From CAG-390 sp964579135 (lineage in GTDB: Bacteria; Bacillota; Clostridia; Oscillospirales; CAG-272), in assembly GCA_964579135.1 (NCBI GenBank), contig CAZOFD010000010.1, positions 1 through 53,636 on the forward strand: a DNA stretch of 53,636 bases, in the 5' to 3' direction. Under the pieces are notes generated by a model. The model had not been told where the DNA came from and searched no databases. It worked only from the letters and a program-made list of their open reading frames with translations. Positions within the stretch are counted from its first letter, which is position 1; every line of letters begins with the position of its first letter. The position numbers and the translations under genes are program-made. This document shows, one piece after another, positions 25,438-33,640 of this stretch.

Positions 25438-25665
25438 GTGTTTCGGATTAAAGAGTTTTTTTGATTTTTTCGGATTTTGTTCGCCGCTTCTCGCGATTTT
25501 TCATCATAGAGCGGCGGAAAAAGCGCCGCGCCGACGGCTTTGCTCTCGCCACACAGTGCCCTGCGCTTCAACAAGCCGCGCGAGTGCCCTATAAAGCGCC
25601 GTCACGCGACGCCGCACAGCCTTTAAAACGGCAAATCGATCCGAAATAACGGCAGGTATAACGAT

Positions 25666-26025
25666 ATGGCAAACACAAACGAAAACGGACTCGAAAACAA
25701 AAGATTCGCGAAAAACGACAGCGGATTTGTTTGCGCGCATTGCGGAAAAACGGTAAAACCGCTCGGATATACGTCACGCAATCACTGCCCCTTTTGCCTT
25801 TGGTCGTTGCACGTTGACGAAAATCCGGGCGACCGCGCCTGCACTTGCGGTGCGCCGATGGAGCCCGTTAAAGCCGTGCCCGACGCAAAAAAAGGGTATA
25901 TAATCACGCATCGCTGTACGGCTTGCGGTGCGCTCAAGAGGTGCCGCACGGCGCACGAAGCCAAAGAACAGCCTGACGACGTAAAGCTTATAATAAAACT
26001 GACGGCAAACGAGCGAAAGTTTTAG
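25666..26025 (+). CDS. RNHCP domain zinc-finger protein
   Basis: A 119-residue protein with the RNHCP signature SRNHCPFCLWSLHVD, preceded by CAHCGKTV and followed by CTCGAPMEPV and HRCTACGALKRCR. These four Cys pairs suggest two zinc sites. The family is widespread in Firmicutes and has no established role. Start ATG 25666 after GGCAGGTATAACGAT. It is 98 bases ahead of the SPFH gene and may lead that group. Confidence 0.85.
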   Translation: MANTNENGLENKRFAKNDSGFVCAHCGKTVKPLGYTSRNHCPFCLWSLHVDENPGDRACTCGAPMEPVKAVPDAKKGYIITHRCTACGALKRCRTAHEAKEQPDDVKLIIKLTANERKF

Positions 26026-26123
26026 TCGCCGCACGTATGAGTCGGACCCGAGCATATAAACAACGGCGGTCCGTATCGAAATATATACGCGCCGAGACGG
26101 CGCACTACGGAAAAGAGGAGAAA

Positions 26124-27401
26124 ATGGGACTTATCAAAGCTGCCGCGAGCTCCGTGCGCGGAACGCTCGCCGATCAATGGAAAGAATTTTTCTACTGTGA
26201 ATCTATGCCCAAAGAGGTGCTCGTTTGCCGCGGACGCAAACAAACGGGCAAGCGTTCCTCCAACACTCGGGGAAACGACAATATTATAACGAGCGGCTCC
26301 GTTATCGCCGTTGCGGACGGTCAATGTATGCTGATCGTCGACCAGGGCAAAGTAGCCGAGATCTGCGCCGAGCCGGGCGAGTTCGTTTACGACGCCTCCA
26401 CCGAGCCCTCCGTTTTTTCGGGTAACCTCGGGGCAAGTATCGCAGCCACCTTTAAAGTCTTGGGCAAAAGATTTACGTACGGCGGCGACACCGGCAAGGA
26501 GCAACGCGTTTACTACGTAAACACCAAGGAGCTTCTCGACAACAAATTCGGCACGCCGAACCCCATACCTTTCCGCGTGGTCGATTCCAAAATAGGGCTC
26601 GACGCGGACGTTTCGCTTCGCTGCTCCGGCGTTTATTCGTACCGTATAACGGATCCGCTGCTGTTTTATACGAACGTTTGCGGCAACGTCGGCTCGGAAT
26701 TTACCCGCCAAGAGCTCGATTCGCAACTAAAAACGGAGTTTATCAGCGCTCTTCAGCCCGCGTTCGGCAAGCTCTCCGAGCTTGAATTGCGCCCGAATCA
26801 GATCGTGACTCACACCGCGGAGCTTGAAAAGGCGATGAACACCGTCCTCTCGGAAAAATGGAGCGAGCTCCGCGGTATACGCATAGTAAACGTTGCTCTC
26901 GGCTCCGTTACCTTGCCCGAAGACGACGCCGAAATGATAAAGCAAGCTCAGCGCACGGCTATTATGCGCGACCCGACTATGGCTGCCGCAACGCTTGTCG
27001 GCGCACAGGCAGACGCAATGAAAGCCGCCGCCGCCAACAAAAACGGCACGATGACCGGTTTTATGGGTATGGGTATGGCGATGAACGCGGGCGGCAACGG
27101 TGCGCAGGATCTTTTCGCTATGGGGCAAAAAAGCACACCTCAAAACTCGGATAACGCCTCCGCTCGGTGGAAATGCCCCGACTGCGGCAATACGGCGAAC
27201 GGCAGATTTTGTTCCGAATGCGGCTCCGAAAAGCCGAGCCTTTCCGCTACCGCTTGGAAATGCTCTTGCGGTAAAGAAAACGCAGGAAAATTCTGCTCCG
27301 AATGCGGAACGCCCCGCCCCCTCTCCTGCCCCGGGTGCGGCTGGACCCCGAGCGACGGAAAAACTCCGAAATTCTGCCCCGAATGCGGCAATAAATTTTA
27401 A
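26124..27401 (+). CDS. SPFH-domain protein with C-terminal zinc ribbons (YdjI-like)
   Basis: A 425-residue protein. The first 300 residues form an SPFH/flotillin-like domain of the virion-core/YdjI type (WKEFFYCESMPKEVLVCRG, PGEFVYDASTEPS, RVVDSKIGLDADVSLRCSG, LRGIRIVNVALGSVTLPEDD). An Ala/Met/Gly-rich linker follows, then zinc ribbons (WKCPDCGN..FCSECG, WKCSCGKEN..FCSECG, CPGCGW..FCPECG). In Bacillus subtilis YdjI is encoded with YdjG and YdjH in a PspA-linked membrane-stress operon. Here the same three types are adjacent but no PspA gene is seen. Start ATG 26124 after AAGAGGAGAAA. Confidence 0.85.
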   Translation: MGLIKAAASSVRGTLADQWKEFFYCESMPKEVLVCRGRKQTGKRSSNTRGNDNIITSGSVIAVADGQCMLIVDQGKVAEICAEPGEFVYDASTEPSVFSGNLGASIAATFKVLGKRFTYGGDTGKEQRVYYVNTKELLDNKFGTPNPIPFRVVDSKIGLDADVSLRCSGVYSYRITDPLLFYTNVCGNVGSEFTRQELDSQLKTEFISALQPAFGKLSELELRPNQIVTHTAELEKAMNTVLSEKWSELRGIRIVNVALGSVTLPEDDAEMIKQAQRTAIMRDPTMAAATLVGAQADAMKAAAANKNGTMTGFMGMGMAMNAGGNGAQDLFAMGQKSTPQNSDNASARWKCPDCGNTANGRFCSECGSEKPSLSATAWKCSCGKENAGKFCSECGTPRPLSCPGCGWTPSDGKTPKFCPECGNKF

Positions 27402-27442
27402 CGGAACGTCGTCTGCGAAATAACGTTACACAAACGATAAAA

Positions 27443-28531
27443 ATGGCTGCTTCATTACAGTATAAGTGCCCGAACTGCGGCGGCGCGATAGAATTCGACT
27501 CGGCTGAACAAAAACCGAAGTGCCGATTTTGCGATACGACTTTCGACTCCGAAACGCTGAGGCAATACGACGAATTGCTTGCGGGCGACGAGGATGATTC
27601 CGCCGAGCTTTTTTCGCCCCCCGAATCGCATTGGAACGACGAGGACGGCTCGAATATGCGCATATACGTCTGCACTTCTTGCGGCGGAGAGATCATATGC
27701 GACGAAACGACGGCGGCAACGACGTGCCCGTACTGCGACAACAACGTCGTTTTCGCCGCCAACCTCGGCGGCGAGCTCAAGCCCGACGTCGTTATCCCGT
27801 TTCGTCTCACAAAAGACGACGCAAAATCCGCGATGCACGCGCACTTTAAGGGCAAACCTCTTTTGCCGCGCAAATTCAAAGAAGAAAATCGCATAGACGA
27901 GATCAAGGGAATATACGTGCCGTTTTGGCTTTTCAGCGCCGATGCCGACGCAAAGCTGCGCTATCGGGCAACGCGCGTTTTCACTTGGTCCGACTCCGAC
28001 TTCGATTATACGAAAACCGAATTTTACTCCGTTGTTCGCGAGGGAGCACTCGGGTTTGCAAACGTTCCCGTCGACGGATCGAAAAAAATGCCGAACGACC
28101 TTACCGAATCCGTAGAGCCGTTTAACGTCGGAGATGCCGTCGACTTTTCCGCCGGATATCTTGCCGGTTTTGCGGCAGACAAATACGACGTTTCCGCACA
28201 AGACAGTATGCCTCGCGCCGCCGAAAGGATGAAGCGATCCACCGAGCGCGAATTCAAAAAAACGGTGCACGGATATGCGACCGTTGCCCTCGAGCACAGC
28301 AGCATAAGGCTTTTGAACTCCGACGCAAAATACGCACTGTACCCCATTTGGATCCTCAACACGAGTTGGAAAGACAAAAAATATACGTTCGCGGTTAACG
28401 GTCAGACCGGAAAGATCGCCGGGGACCTGCCGCTCGATATCAAGGCTTGGCTCAAATGGTTTTTCGGGATCGGCGCGGCTGTCGGCGCATTGCTGCTCGC
28501 GATCTGTTACGTGATATGGGCATATAACTGA
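27443..28531 (+). CDS. TFIIB-type zinc-ribbon membrane protein (YdjG-like)
   Basis: A 362-residue protein with two N-terminal zinc ribbons (YKCPNCGGAIEF..KCRFCDTTF, and YVCTSCGGEIICD..CPYCDNN). A middle domain of about 220 residues contains KPDVVIPFRLTKDDA, GIYVPFWLFSADA and LYPIWILNTSWKDKKYTFAV, and a C-terminal membrane segment spans about 335-358. This arrangement matches YdjG of Bacillus and many clostridial relatives. It lies 41 bases after the SPFH gene. The ribosome-binding site is weak. Confidence 0.82.
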   Translation: MAASLQYKCPNCGGAIEFDSAEQKPKCRFCDTTFDSETLRQYDELLAGDEDDSAELFSPPESHWNDEDGSNMRIYVCTSCGGEIICDETTAATTCPYCDNNVVFAANLGGELKPDVVIPFRLTKDDAKSAMHAHFKGKPLLPRKFKEENRIDEIKGIYVPFWLFSADADAKLRYRATRVFTWSDSDFDYTKTEFYSVVREGALGFANVPVDGSKKMPNDLTESVEPFNVGDAVDFSAGYLAGFAADKYDVSAQDSMPRAAERMKRSTEREFKKTVHGYATVALEHSSIRLLNSDAKYALYPIWILNTSWKDKKYTFAVNGQTGKIAGDLPLDIKAWLKWFFGIGAAVGALLLAICYVIWAYN

Positions 28532-28610
28532 TATTACGACCGATAAAACGCTCCGCTCTCGCTTTAACGGCGCGAAACGCGAAATAATAAAAACGGAAAA
28601 CGACTACGTC

Positions 28611-29423
28611 GTGACTTTGATCGTTATGAAAGAAAAAACAAACACGCACGTCGCAACGCTGCTCTGGCGGCTCGTTTGCGCGATCTGTTGTATCGTCGCA
28701 GCGCTCGCGCTGATAAGACCGCCGCAAGCGTTTGCGCTTACCACGCAATTTGCCGACAACACCGGCAGCTACGTCGACAACGAGCAAGCCGCTCGACTGT
28801 CCGAGCGTTTGACCGCCCTCTCGAATCAAAGCGGGGTCGACGTTTCCGCCGTAATAACCGCGGGGCTTTACGACGACGATGACGGAGCATACGAAGATTG
28901 GGCGCGCTCGTACTTTTTGTCTCACTCAAAAGGGTCGGGGGCAAACGCAGTACTGCTCGTAATATTCGAGGACTATATCTACATTTATACAAACGGCGAA
29001 GCCTCGAACGTCTTTAACCAAGCGGCGCGTGAACACGTCATAGATACAATAGAGAGCGCGGCTCGCCAAAAAGACTACGTAAAAGCCGTTACCCTGTTCG
29101 CCGACAAGACCGAAGCTATCGTTAACGCATATAACGCGGGAGAGCCGTACCGCGCACCTTTCGACTGGCGCAAATATACCGTTATTTCGTTTATCGTGGG
29201 GGCGATCGTATCTCTTACGGTCGTCACCTTTATGCGCCGAAAACTGAAAAGCGTCGAATATCGCAGCGGTGCCGCCGATTACGTTCGCCCCGGCTCGTTC
29301 AACGTCAAGCGAGCCCACGACTTTTATCTCTACAGCACCGTTACGCGCGTGCCTCGACCGAAGCCGAGCGATCACGACGGCAACAGGGGCAGTTCTTTCG
29401 GCGGCAGCGGCAGGCGGATGTAA
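28611..29423 (+). CDS. TPM-domain membrane protein (YdjH-like)
   Basis: A 270-residue protein with a signal peptide ending near QAFA, a TPM domain (about 44-170: FADNTGSYVDNEQAARL, VDVSAVITAG, GSGANAVLLVIFED, then an Asn-rich helix), one membrane segment (about 188-208) and a Gly/Ser tail (SSFGGSGRRM) typical of TPM proteins. The start could be GTG 28611 or ATG 28626. It is third in the YdjI/YdjG/YdjH-type group; the three products probably act together at the membrane. Confidence 0.8.
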   Translation: MTLIVMKEKTNTHVATLLWRLVCAICCIVAALALIRPPQAFALTTQFADNTGSYVDNEQAARLSERLTALSNQSGVDVSAVITAGLYDDDDGAYEDWARSYFLSHSKGSGANAVLLVIFEDYIYIYTNGEASNVFNQAAREHVIDTIESAARQKDYVKAVTLFADKTEAIVNAYNAGEPYRAPFDWRKYTVISFIVGAIVSLTVVTFMRRKLKSVEYRSGAADYVRPGSFNVKRAHDFYLYSTVTRVPRPKPSDHDGNRGSSFGGSGRRM

Positions 29424-29496
29424 CTCGGCGGTGCGACGCCAAACCGTCGGCGCGGCAACGCAGAAGATTTACCCCACACAAGGATATGAACACGAT

Positions 29497-30216
29497 ATGG
29501 CAAAAAAAATACTGATAACGGGCGGCTCACGCGGCATAGGCGCCGCCTGCGTGCGTGCCTTTGTCGCCGACGGAGACCTTGTGGCTTTCGTTTACAAAGC
29601 CAACGATCCCGCAGCCGAAAAAATAACGCAAGAAACGGGGGCTGTGGCTATTAAAGCCGACGTATCGCTCCCGGGCGAGGCGGAACGTATCTGCGCCGAG
29701 GCTCGAGAATCGCTTGGCGGGATAGACGTGCTCGTTAACTCCGCGGGCATCTCCGCCGTCGGACTTATCACGGACACGAGCGACGGCGAATGGGATAAAA
29801 TAATACAAACGGATCTCGGCGCGGCATTTCGCCTGTCACGCGAAGCGTTGCGTACTATGATACCCCAAAAGTACGGCAGGATAATAAACGTCGGGTCGGT
29901 ATGGGGAGCCTACGGCGCTTCGTGCGAGGTTGCGTATTCCGCCGCAAAGGCGGGGCTGCGCGGGCTCACGCGGGCTTTGGCAAAAGAGGTCGGACCCTCG
30001 GGAATAACGGTCAACTGCGTCGAACCCGGGGTGATAAATACGGATATGAACGCTTGTTTTTCCAAAGACGATATAGCCGAACTTGTAGACGCCACGCCCC
30101 TTTGCCGTCTCGGGGAGCCGAGCGACGTTGCCGCCGCCATACGCTTTCTCGCTTCGGACGAGGCGGCGTTTATAACGGGCGCGGTCCTTTCGGTCGACGG
30201 AGGCTTTCCCGCCTGA
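29497..30216 (+). CDS. SDR family oxidoreductase (FabG-like)
   Basis: A 239-residue short-chain dehydrogenase. NAD(P)-binding TGGSRGIGAA, NSAGIS, catalytic Ser in INVGSVWG, catalytic YSAAK, and the C-terminal FITGAVLSVDGG are complete. It is close to 3-oxoacyl-ACP reductase FabG, but no other fatty acid synthesis gene is adjacent, so the substrate is open. The ATG at 29497 follows AAGGATATGAACACGAT. Confidence 0.88.
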   Translation: MAKKILITGGSRGIGAACVRAFVADGDLVAFVYKANDPAAEKITQETGAVAIKADVSLPGEAERICAEARESLGGIDVLVNSAGISAVGLITDTSDGEWDKIIQTDLGAAFRLSREALRTMIPQKYGRIINVGSVWGAYGASCEVAYSAAKAGLRGLTRALAKEVGPSGITVNCVEPGVINTDMNACFSKDDIAELVDATPLCRLGEPSDVAAAIRFLASDEAAFITGAVLSVDGGFPA

Positions 30217-30220
30217 GAGG

Positions 30221-30262
30221 AACGATCGGCGCACCTGCCACGGTGCGCCGATCGTTTTGCTT
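30221..30262. terminator. Bidirectional terminator between convergent genes
   Basis: A 15-bp perfect stem (30221-30235 with 30242-30256) and a T-rich tail; it serves the SDR gene and, on the minus strand, the PG-binding operon. Confidence 0.88.
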
Positions 30263-30796
30263 TTACGGATCCGAGTAGAGCCAAAGCTCGTTATATATCC
30301 GCACGAGCATATCCCACGTGGTTTTGTCGACGTTGCCGGTTTGCGCGATACCCGTTCGCCTTTGGATATTTTTGACCGACTCGGCAGTCGCCTCGTCGTA
30401 TCTTCCGCTCACCTCGAGCACACCCGAGGCGGGATAAAGTATGCTTATCTCGTTGACAAGATACTGAACGCAATTTACAAGGAAACCGACGTCTCCGATA
30501 CGGGCGGCATAACCTATCGGCGTGCGCGGAAAAGGCGAAAACCCGAGCGGCGGCGCATATTCGCGCAGGGTAGCCAAGTATGCGCCGTATACGGCGTCCC
30601 AAGTTTCGCGGTCGGCAACACCCGTCGCCTCAAGCCCGTTTTCTTCCTGAAAGCGACGTATCGCCTCCGTCGTCACCTCGCCCGATATACCGTCGACAGG
30701 CGGCATCGGCAAGTCTGTGTCGACATACGACAAATACCGCAAATACGTTTGCAGATTCCGTATGGCTTCGCTTTCACTCAAAAGTTCTATCGCCAT
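30263..30796 (-). CDS. Protein with two peptidoglycan-binding (PG_binding_1) domains
   Basis: A 177-residue protein with two PG_binding_1 repeats: about 8-75 (AIRNLQTYLRYLS..VDGISGEVTTEAIRRFQEENG..TGVADRETWD) and about 105-165 (VNCVQYLVNEI..VSGRYDEATAESVKNIQRRTG..GNVDKTTWD). There is no signal peptide. It is the last gene of the operon, 16 bases after the SpoIID-like gene. Strong ribosome-binding site GGGAGGAGC. Spore-coat or cortex association is plausible but inferred. Confidence 0.82.
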   Translation of the reverse strand: MAIELLSESEAIRNLQTYLRYLSYVDTDLPMPPVDGISGEVTTEAIRRFQEENGLEATGVADRETWDAVYGAYLATLREYAPPLGFSPFPRTPIGYAARIGDVGFLVNCVQYLVNEISILYPASGVLEVSGRYDEATAESVKNIQRRTGIAQTGNVDKTTWDMLVRIYNELWLYSDP

Positions 30797-30812
30797 CGCA
30801 GCGCTCCTCCCA

Positions 30813-32216
30813 TCACCCCACCGGAAACCCGGGGTACTGCCCGCTCGCCACCGTATCCGCGGACGTTACGTCGTCAAACACGCTTCGTATCTCGTTCCAA
30901 GTGACCGCGTCCACCACGCCGTTGGCGAGAGTTGTGCCGAACGTGCGCTGGAACGCGCTTACCGCAGCCTCCGTCATCTCGCCGAAATAACCGGTAACGC
31001 GGGTGGGCGGTATCTCGCCGTAGACCTCGCCTATACGATTGAGGTATCTTTGCAGGATCGCAACGCTCTCGCCCTCGACTCCGACACGCAAAGTCACTCC
31101 GCCGAACGGCACGCCGGCACTTTCCCTGTATTCAAGCGGAATTCGCGACACGATCCCGAGATACGCGTCGTAAAGCTTTTGCCACGTTCGCTCGCCGACC
31201 ACGCCGTCAGAGACGATACCGAACGTCGTCTGCACGGCGCGCACCGCCGCCTCGGTGGCGCTGCCGAATATTCCGTCGCGCACGACAGGCGGCACCGTCG
31301 AATAAAAATCGGAAATATAATTTATATAATACTGCAGATTTTCGACGGGATTGCCCTCGTCTCCGAGGCGCAAAACTTCGGGGAACTCCTGCGAGACCTC
31401 AAACAACGTCACTCCCTCCGAATCCAGTTCGTTCAACCTTTTTACCGCACTGTAATAAAACTGCACGGCATACCACGTCGCTTTGCCGACGACGCCGTCT
31501 TCGGCAAGCCCCGCCACGCGCTGAAATTCGCGCACCGCAGCCTCGGTATCGAAAGAAAATATCCCGTCGACGACTGCCGTTTTCGGGATCGCGGGGTAAT
31601 TTTGCGAGATACGGTTCAGCCTTATCTGAAGCGTGCGAACGTAATTGTTCGTAGTGCCCGTACGCAGCGGTACGTCGGGCGCCGAGGGCGATACGTTCTC
31701 TATCGGCGCGTCGCCGACTACGTCTATATCGTCGCCGTAATAATATTGCAGTATGCGATAAGGCGATTCTCCGCGCTCCGCAAGTCCTACGGTGCCCCAT
31801 TGCTCGAGCCCCGAGCAGCTCACCTCTATCCCGTCGCAATACTGCGCGAACAGCGGCTCGACGCTGCCGCGACGAACGATATACGAGTTAAACAGCTCCG
31901 CGGCAAGCGCATATACGTTTTCGAATATCTCGCGCCCGTCGACGAACGACTGATCCGAAGCCGTTGAGTTCGTTATATCGAAATCGTAACCGCGAGTGCG
32001 ATAATATTCCGTATAAACGCGATTAAGCGCAAAACTCACCTGTGCCAATATGTTCGCGCGCAGAGCGTTTTCGGGCCACGTCGGATATATCTCACTCGAA
32101 GCGACGTTGGCAACGTACTCGACAAACGGCACGGTTACGTTGCGCGCCTGAGAGCGCGGCGGTCCGAGGTGCACGGTTATCCTCTCGGGTATAACCGGCA
32201 GTACCGCGCCGCTCAC
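30813..32216 (-). CDS. SpoIID/LytB-like domain protein with three PG-binding repeats
   Basis: A 467-residue protein. The N-terminal about 180 residues resemble the SpoIID/LytB domain (VEYVANVASSEIYPTWPENALRA, ALNRVYTEYY.., QWGTVGLAERG). Three PG_binding_1 repeats follow, near 183-262, 290-350 and 380-450, each with a DGxFxxxTEAAVxxFQ or related core. No signal peptide is seen. The start is a GTG at 32216 overlapping the upstream TGA, so translation is coupled. The combination is known in spore-forming Clostridia and suggests a role in remodelling or attaching to cortex or coat. Confidence 0.82.
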   Translation of the reverse strand: MSGAVLPVIPERITVHLGPPRSQARNVTVPFVEYVANVASSEIYPTWPENALRANILAQVSFALNRVYTEYYRTRGYDFDITNSTASDQSFVDGREIFENVYALAAELFNSYIVRRGSVEPLFAQYCDGIEVSCSGLEQWGTVGLAERGESPYRILQYYYGDDIDVVGDAPIENVSPSAPDVPLRTGTTNNYVRTLQIRLNRISQNYPAIPKTAVVDGIFSFDTEAAVREFQRVAGLAEDGVVGKATWYAVQFYYSAVKRLNELDSEGVTLFEVSQEFPEVLRLGDEGNPVENLQYYINYISDFYSTVPPVVRDGIFGSATEAAVRAVQTTFGIVSDGVVGERTWQKLYDAYLGIVSRIPLEYRESAGVPFGGVTLRVGVEGESVAILQRYLNRIGEVYGEIPPTRVTGYFGEMTEAAVSAFQRTFGTTLANGVVDAVTWNEIRSVFDDVTSADTVASGQYPGFPVG

Positions 32217-32644
32217 CCCTTGCCCCCCTCGAGATTCGCGTAAGAATCCTCGTTAAACACAAACGGTCCGTCAAGCGGCGTCTCGGTCACGATATCCTCC
32301 GGCAACGGAACGAGTTGCGCGGTTTGAACCGACGTTATTCCGTCAAAAACGGGAACGTTTTGATAAACGTTCGCATAATACCCCGCCAACGTGACCTCGA
32401 TATTGTAAGTCGCATACGGCTTCGACGCACTCGGACTCTCCGACAAATATCGCGACGGCGCCGGCAAACTGATATACGGCACCGCTCCGCTTCTGTCGGT
32501 AATCGCGCTCGCAATACCGTCACCCGTGCTCTGCCCAGCAGAACGCACCGTAACAAGCGCGTTTTCAAGCGGCAAGGCGCCGCTCGCCGTTCGTACAACG
32601 ACACCGAGCCGCCCGCTGCCCTCGAATTTCAGTTCCTCTCCCAC
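32213..32644 (-). CDS. Beta-sandwich (carboxypeptidase regulatory-like) protein
   Basis: A 143-residue protein with an N-terminal domain (about 10-115) of the carboxypeptidase-regulatory/transthyretin-like type: GRLGVVVRTASGALPLENALVTV, ITDRSGAVPYISLP, YATYNIEVTLAGYYAN. No signal peptide or membrane segment. First gene of a three-gene operon with PG-binding proteins. Start GTG 32644 after AAGGTGATTTTAA. I saw no clear sigma-A promoter upstream in 32645-32830; a sporulation sigma factor is possible. Confidence 0.7.
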   Translation of the reverse strand: MGEELKFEGSGRLGVVVRTASGALPLENALVTVRSAGQSTGDGIASAITDRSGAVPYISLPAPSRYLSESPSASKPYATYNIEVTLAGYYANVYQNVPVFDGITSVQTAQLVPLPEDIVTETPLDGPFVFNEDSYANLEGGKG

Positions 32645-32830
32645 TTAAAATCACCTTAACTTTCGCGTCGCACTCACACCTTTTGCCGACTGCCCGTCGC
32701 CAAGCGCCACAACGAAAAAGCTCCTCTCCGTTTAATAAAGCAGCGCCGCAGCGCACGCGGGCTGTGACGCGCTATTCCAATAATATGCCGCAAAAAATTT
32801 TGCGACACCGCAAAACGGCGCGAAGAGGAC

Positions 32831-32861
32831 AAAAAGGCTCGGCTTTAAAAGCCGAGCCTTT
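32831..32861 (-). terminator. Terminator after the TetR gene
   Basis: AAAGGCTCGGC (32833-32843) with GCCGAGCCTTT (32851-32861), flanked by A and T runs. Confidence 0.75.
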
Positions 32862-32882
32862 CGATCGTCCGAAAAAGGCGTA

Positions 32883-33458
32883 TCACAAATCTCGCCCGAG
32901 CACCGGCTCTACAACGGAAAGATAATACTCCGCTATCGTCTCGGGGCTCTCCGTCATCTTACGCGAAAGCCACCAGTCGACGGTCTCGACGAACGAAGAG
33001 GCGATATGCCCAACCAAATAATCCTCGGGCAAGTGCGAATTCTTAAGCATACCGGTGTCCGCATATTGCGAGATTATAAGTTTCTTCAGATTGCATTTGA
33101 AATACTTTAAAAATATTTCGTTGTTTTGCGAAGAAAGCAGCTCGAGGATGTTGCGATCGTTTTCTCGCAGATGTCGCAAAAGATGCAAAAAAACGGAATC
33201 CTCCTCGCTTCCGCACGAGCAGTGATAATGCCCGTGCGGAAGCCCCATCGCGGTATCTATTATGTGACCGAACAGTTCCTCGCAAAGATCTCTCAGCAGA
33301 TAATCTTTCGTTTCGAAGTGAGAGTAAAACGTCGTTCTGCCGACGTTTGCGCGATCTATTATATCCTGTACGGATATTGCGTTATATCTTTTTTCCGAAA
33401 GAAGCTCGGTAAAAGCCGCGAATATCGCCTCTCTCGTTTTTAATTGTCGTCTGTCCAC
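32883..33458 (-). CDS. TetR-family regulator with His/Cys cluster
   Basis: A 191-residue TetR protein. The N-terminal HTH is TREAIFAAFTELL..ISVQDIIDRANVGRTTFYSHFETKDYLL. At residues 75-82 the sequence HGHYHCSC puts three His and two Cys in eight residues, unusual for TetR and suggestive of metal binding. The C-terminal part is helical (TetR_C type, GHIASSFVETVDWWL). It is divergent from a P1B metal ATPase, which it probably controls; SczA of Streptococcus is a precedent for a zinc-sensing TetR. Start GTG 33458 with GGAGGGTAAA just upstream; the frame runs on upstream without a start signal. Confidence 0.88.
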   Translation of the reverse strand: MDRRQLKTREAIFAAFTELLSEKRYNAISVQDIIDRANVGRTTFYSHFETKDYLLRDLCEELFGHIIDTAMGLPHGHYHCSCGSEEDSVFLHLLRHLRENDRNILELLSSQNNEIFLKYFKCNLKKLIISQYADTGMLKNSHLPEDYLVGHIASSFVETVDWWLSRKMTESPETIAEYYLSVVEPVLGRDL

Positions 33459-33485
33459 TTTACCCTCCGAATAAATCCGAGATTT

Positions 33486-33596
33486 TGTTCGATAATGAAC
33501 ACGAGCCCATATTTGACCGTTGATTTTGCCTCGCAAAACGTATATAATCTGTACAGAAAAACAGAACACATTGTTTCGTGTCGAACACATTATACT
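33486..33596. promoter_or_regulatory. Divergent control region tetR/P1B-ATPase with GAACA repeats
   Basis: TGTTC-GATAAT-GAACA (33486-33501) is an inverted repeat near tetR. GAACACATT occurs twice, 19 bases apart (33564-33572 and 33583-33591), with GTGT-CGA-ACAC (33578-33588) inside. The second copy runs into TATACT (33591-33596), a likely -10 of the ATPase gene; its -35 is poor. These are candidate TetR operators. Confidence 0.5.
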
Positions 33597-33640
33597 TGGT
33601 TTTCGCTCAAAAGTCAACAGAAAGCAGGTGAATTATCAAA

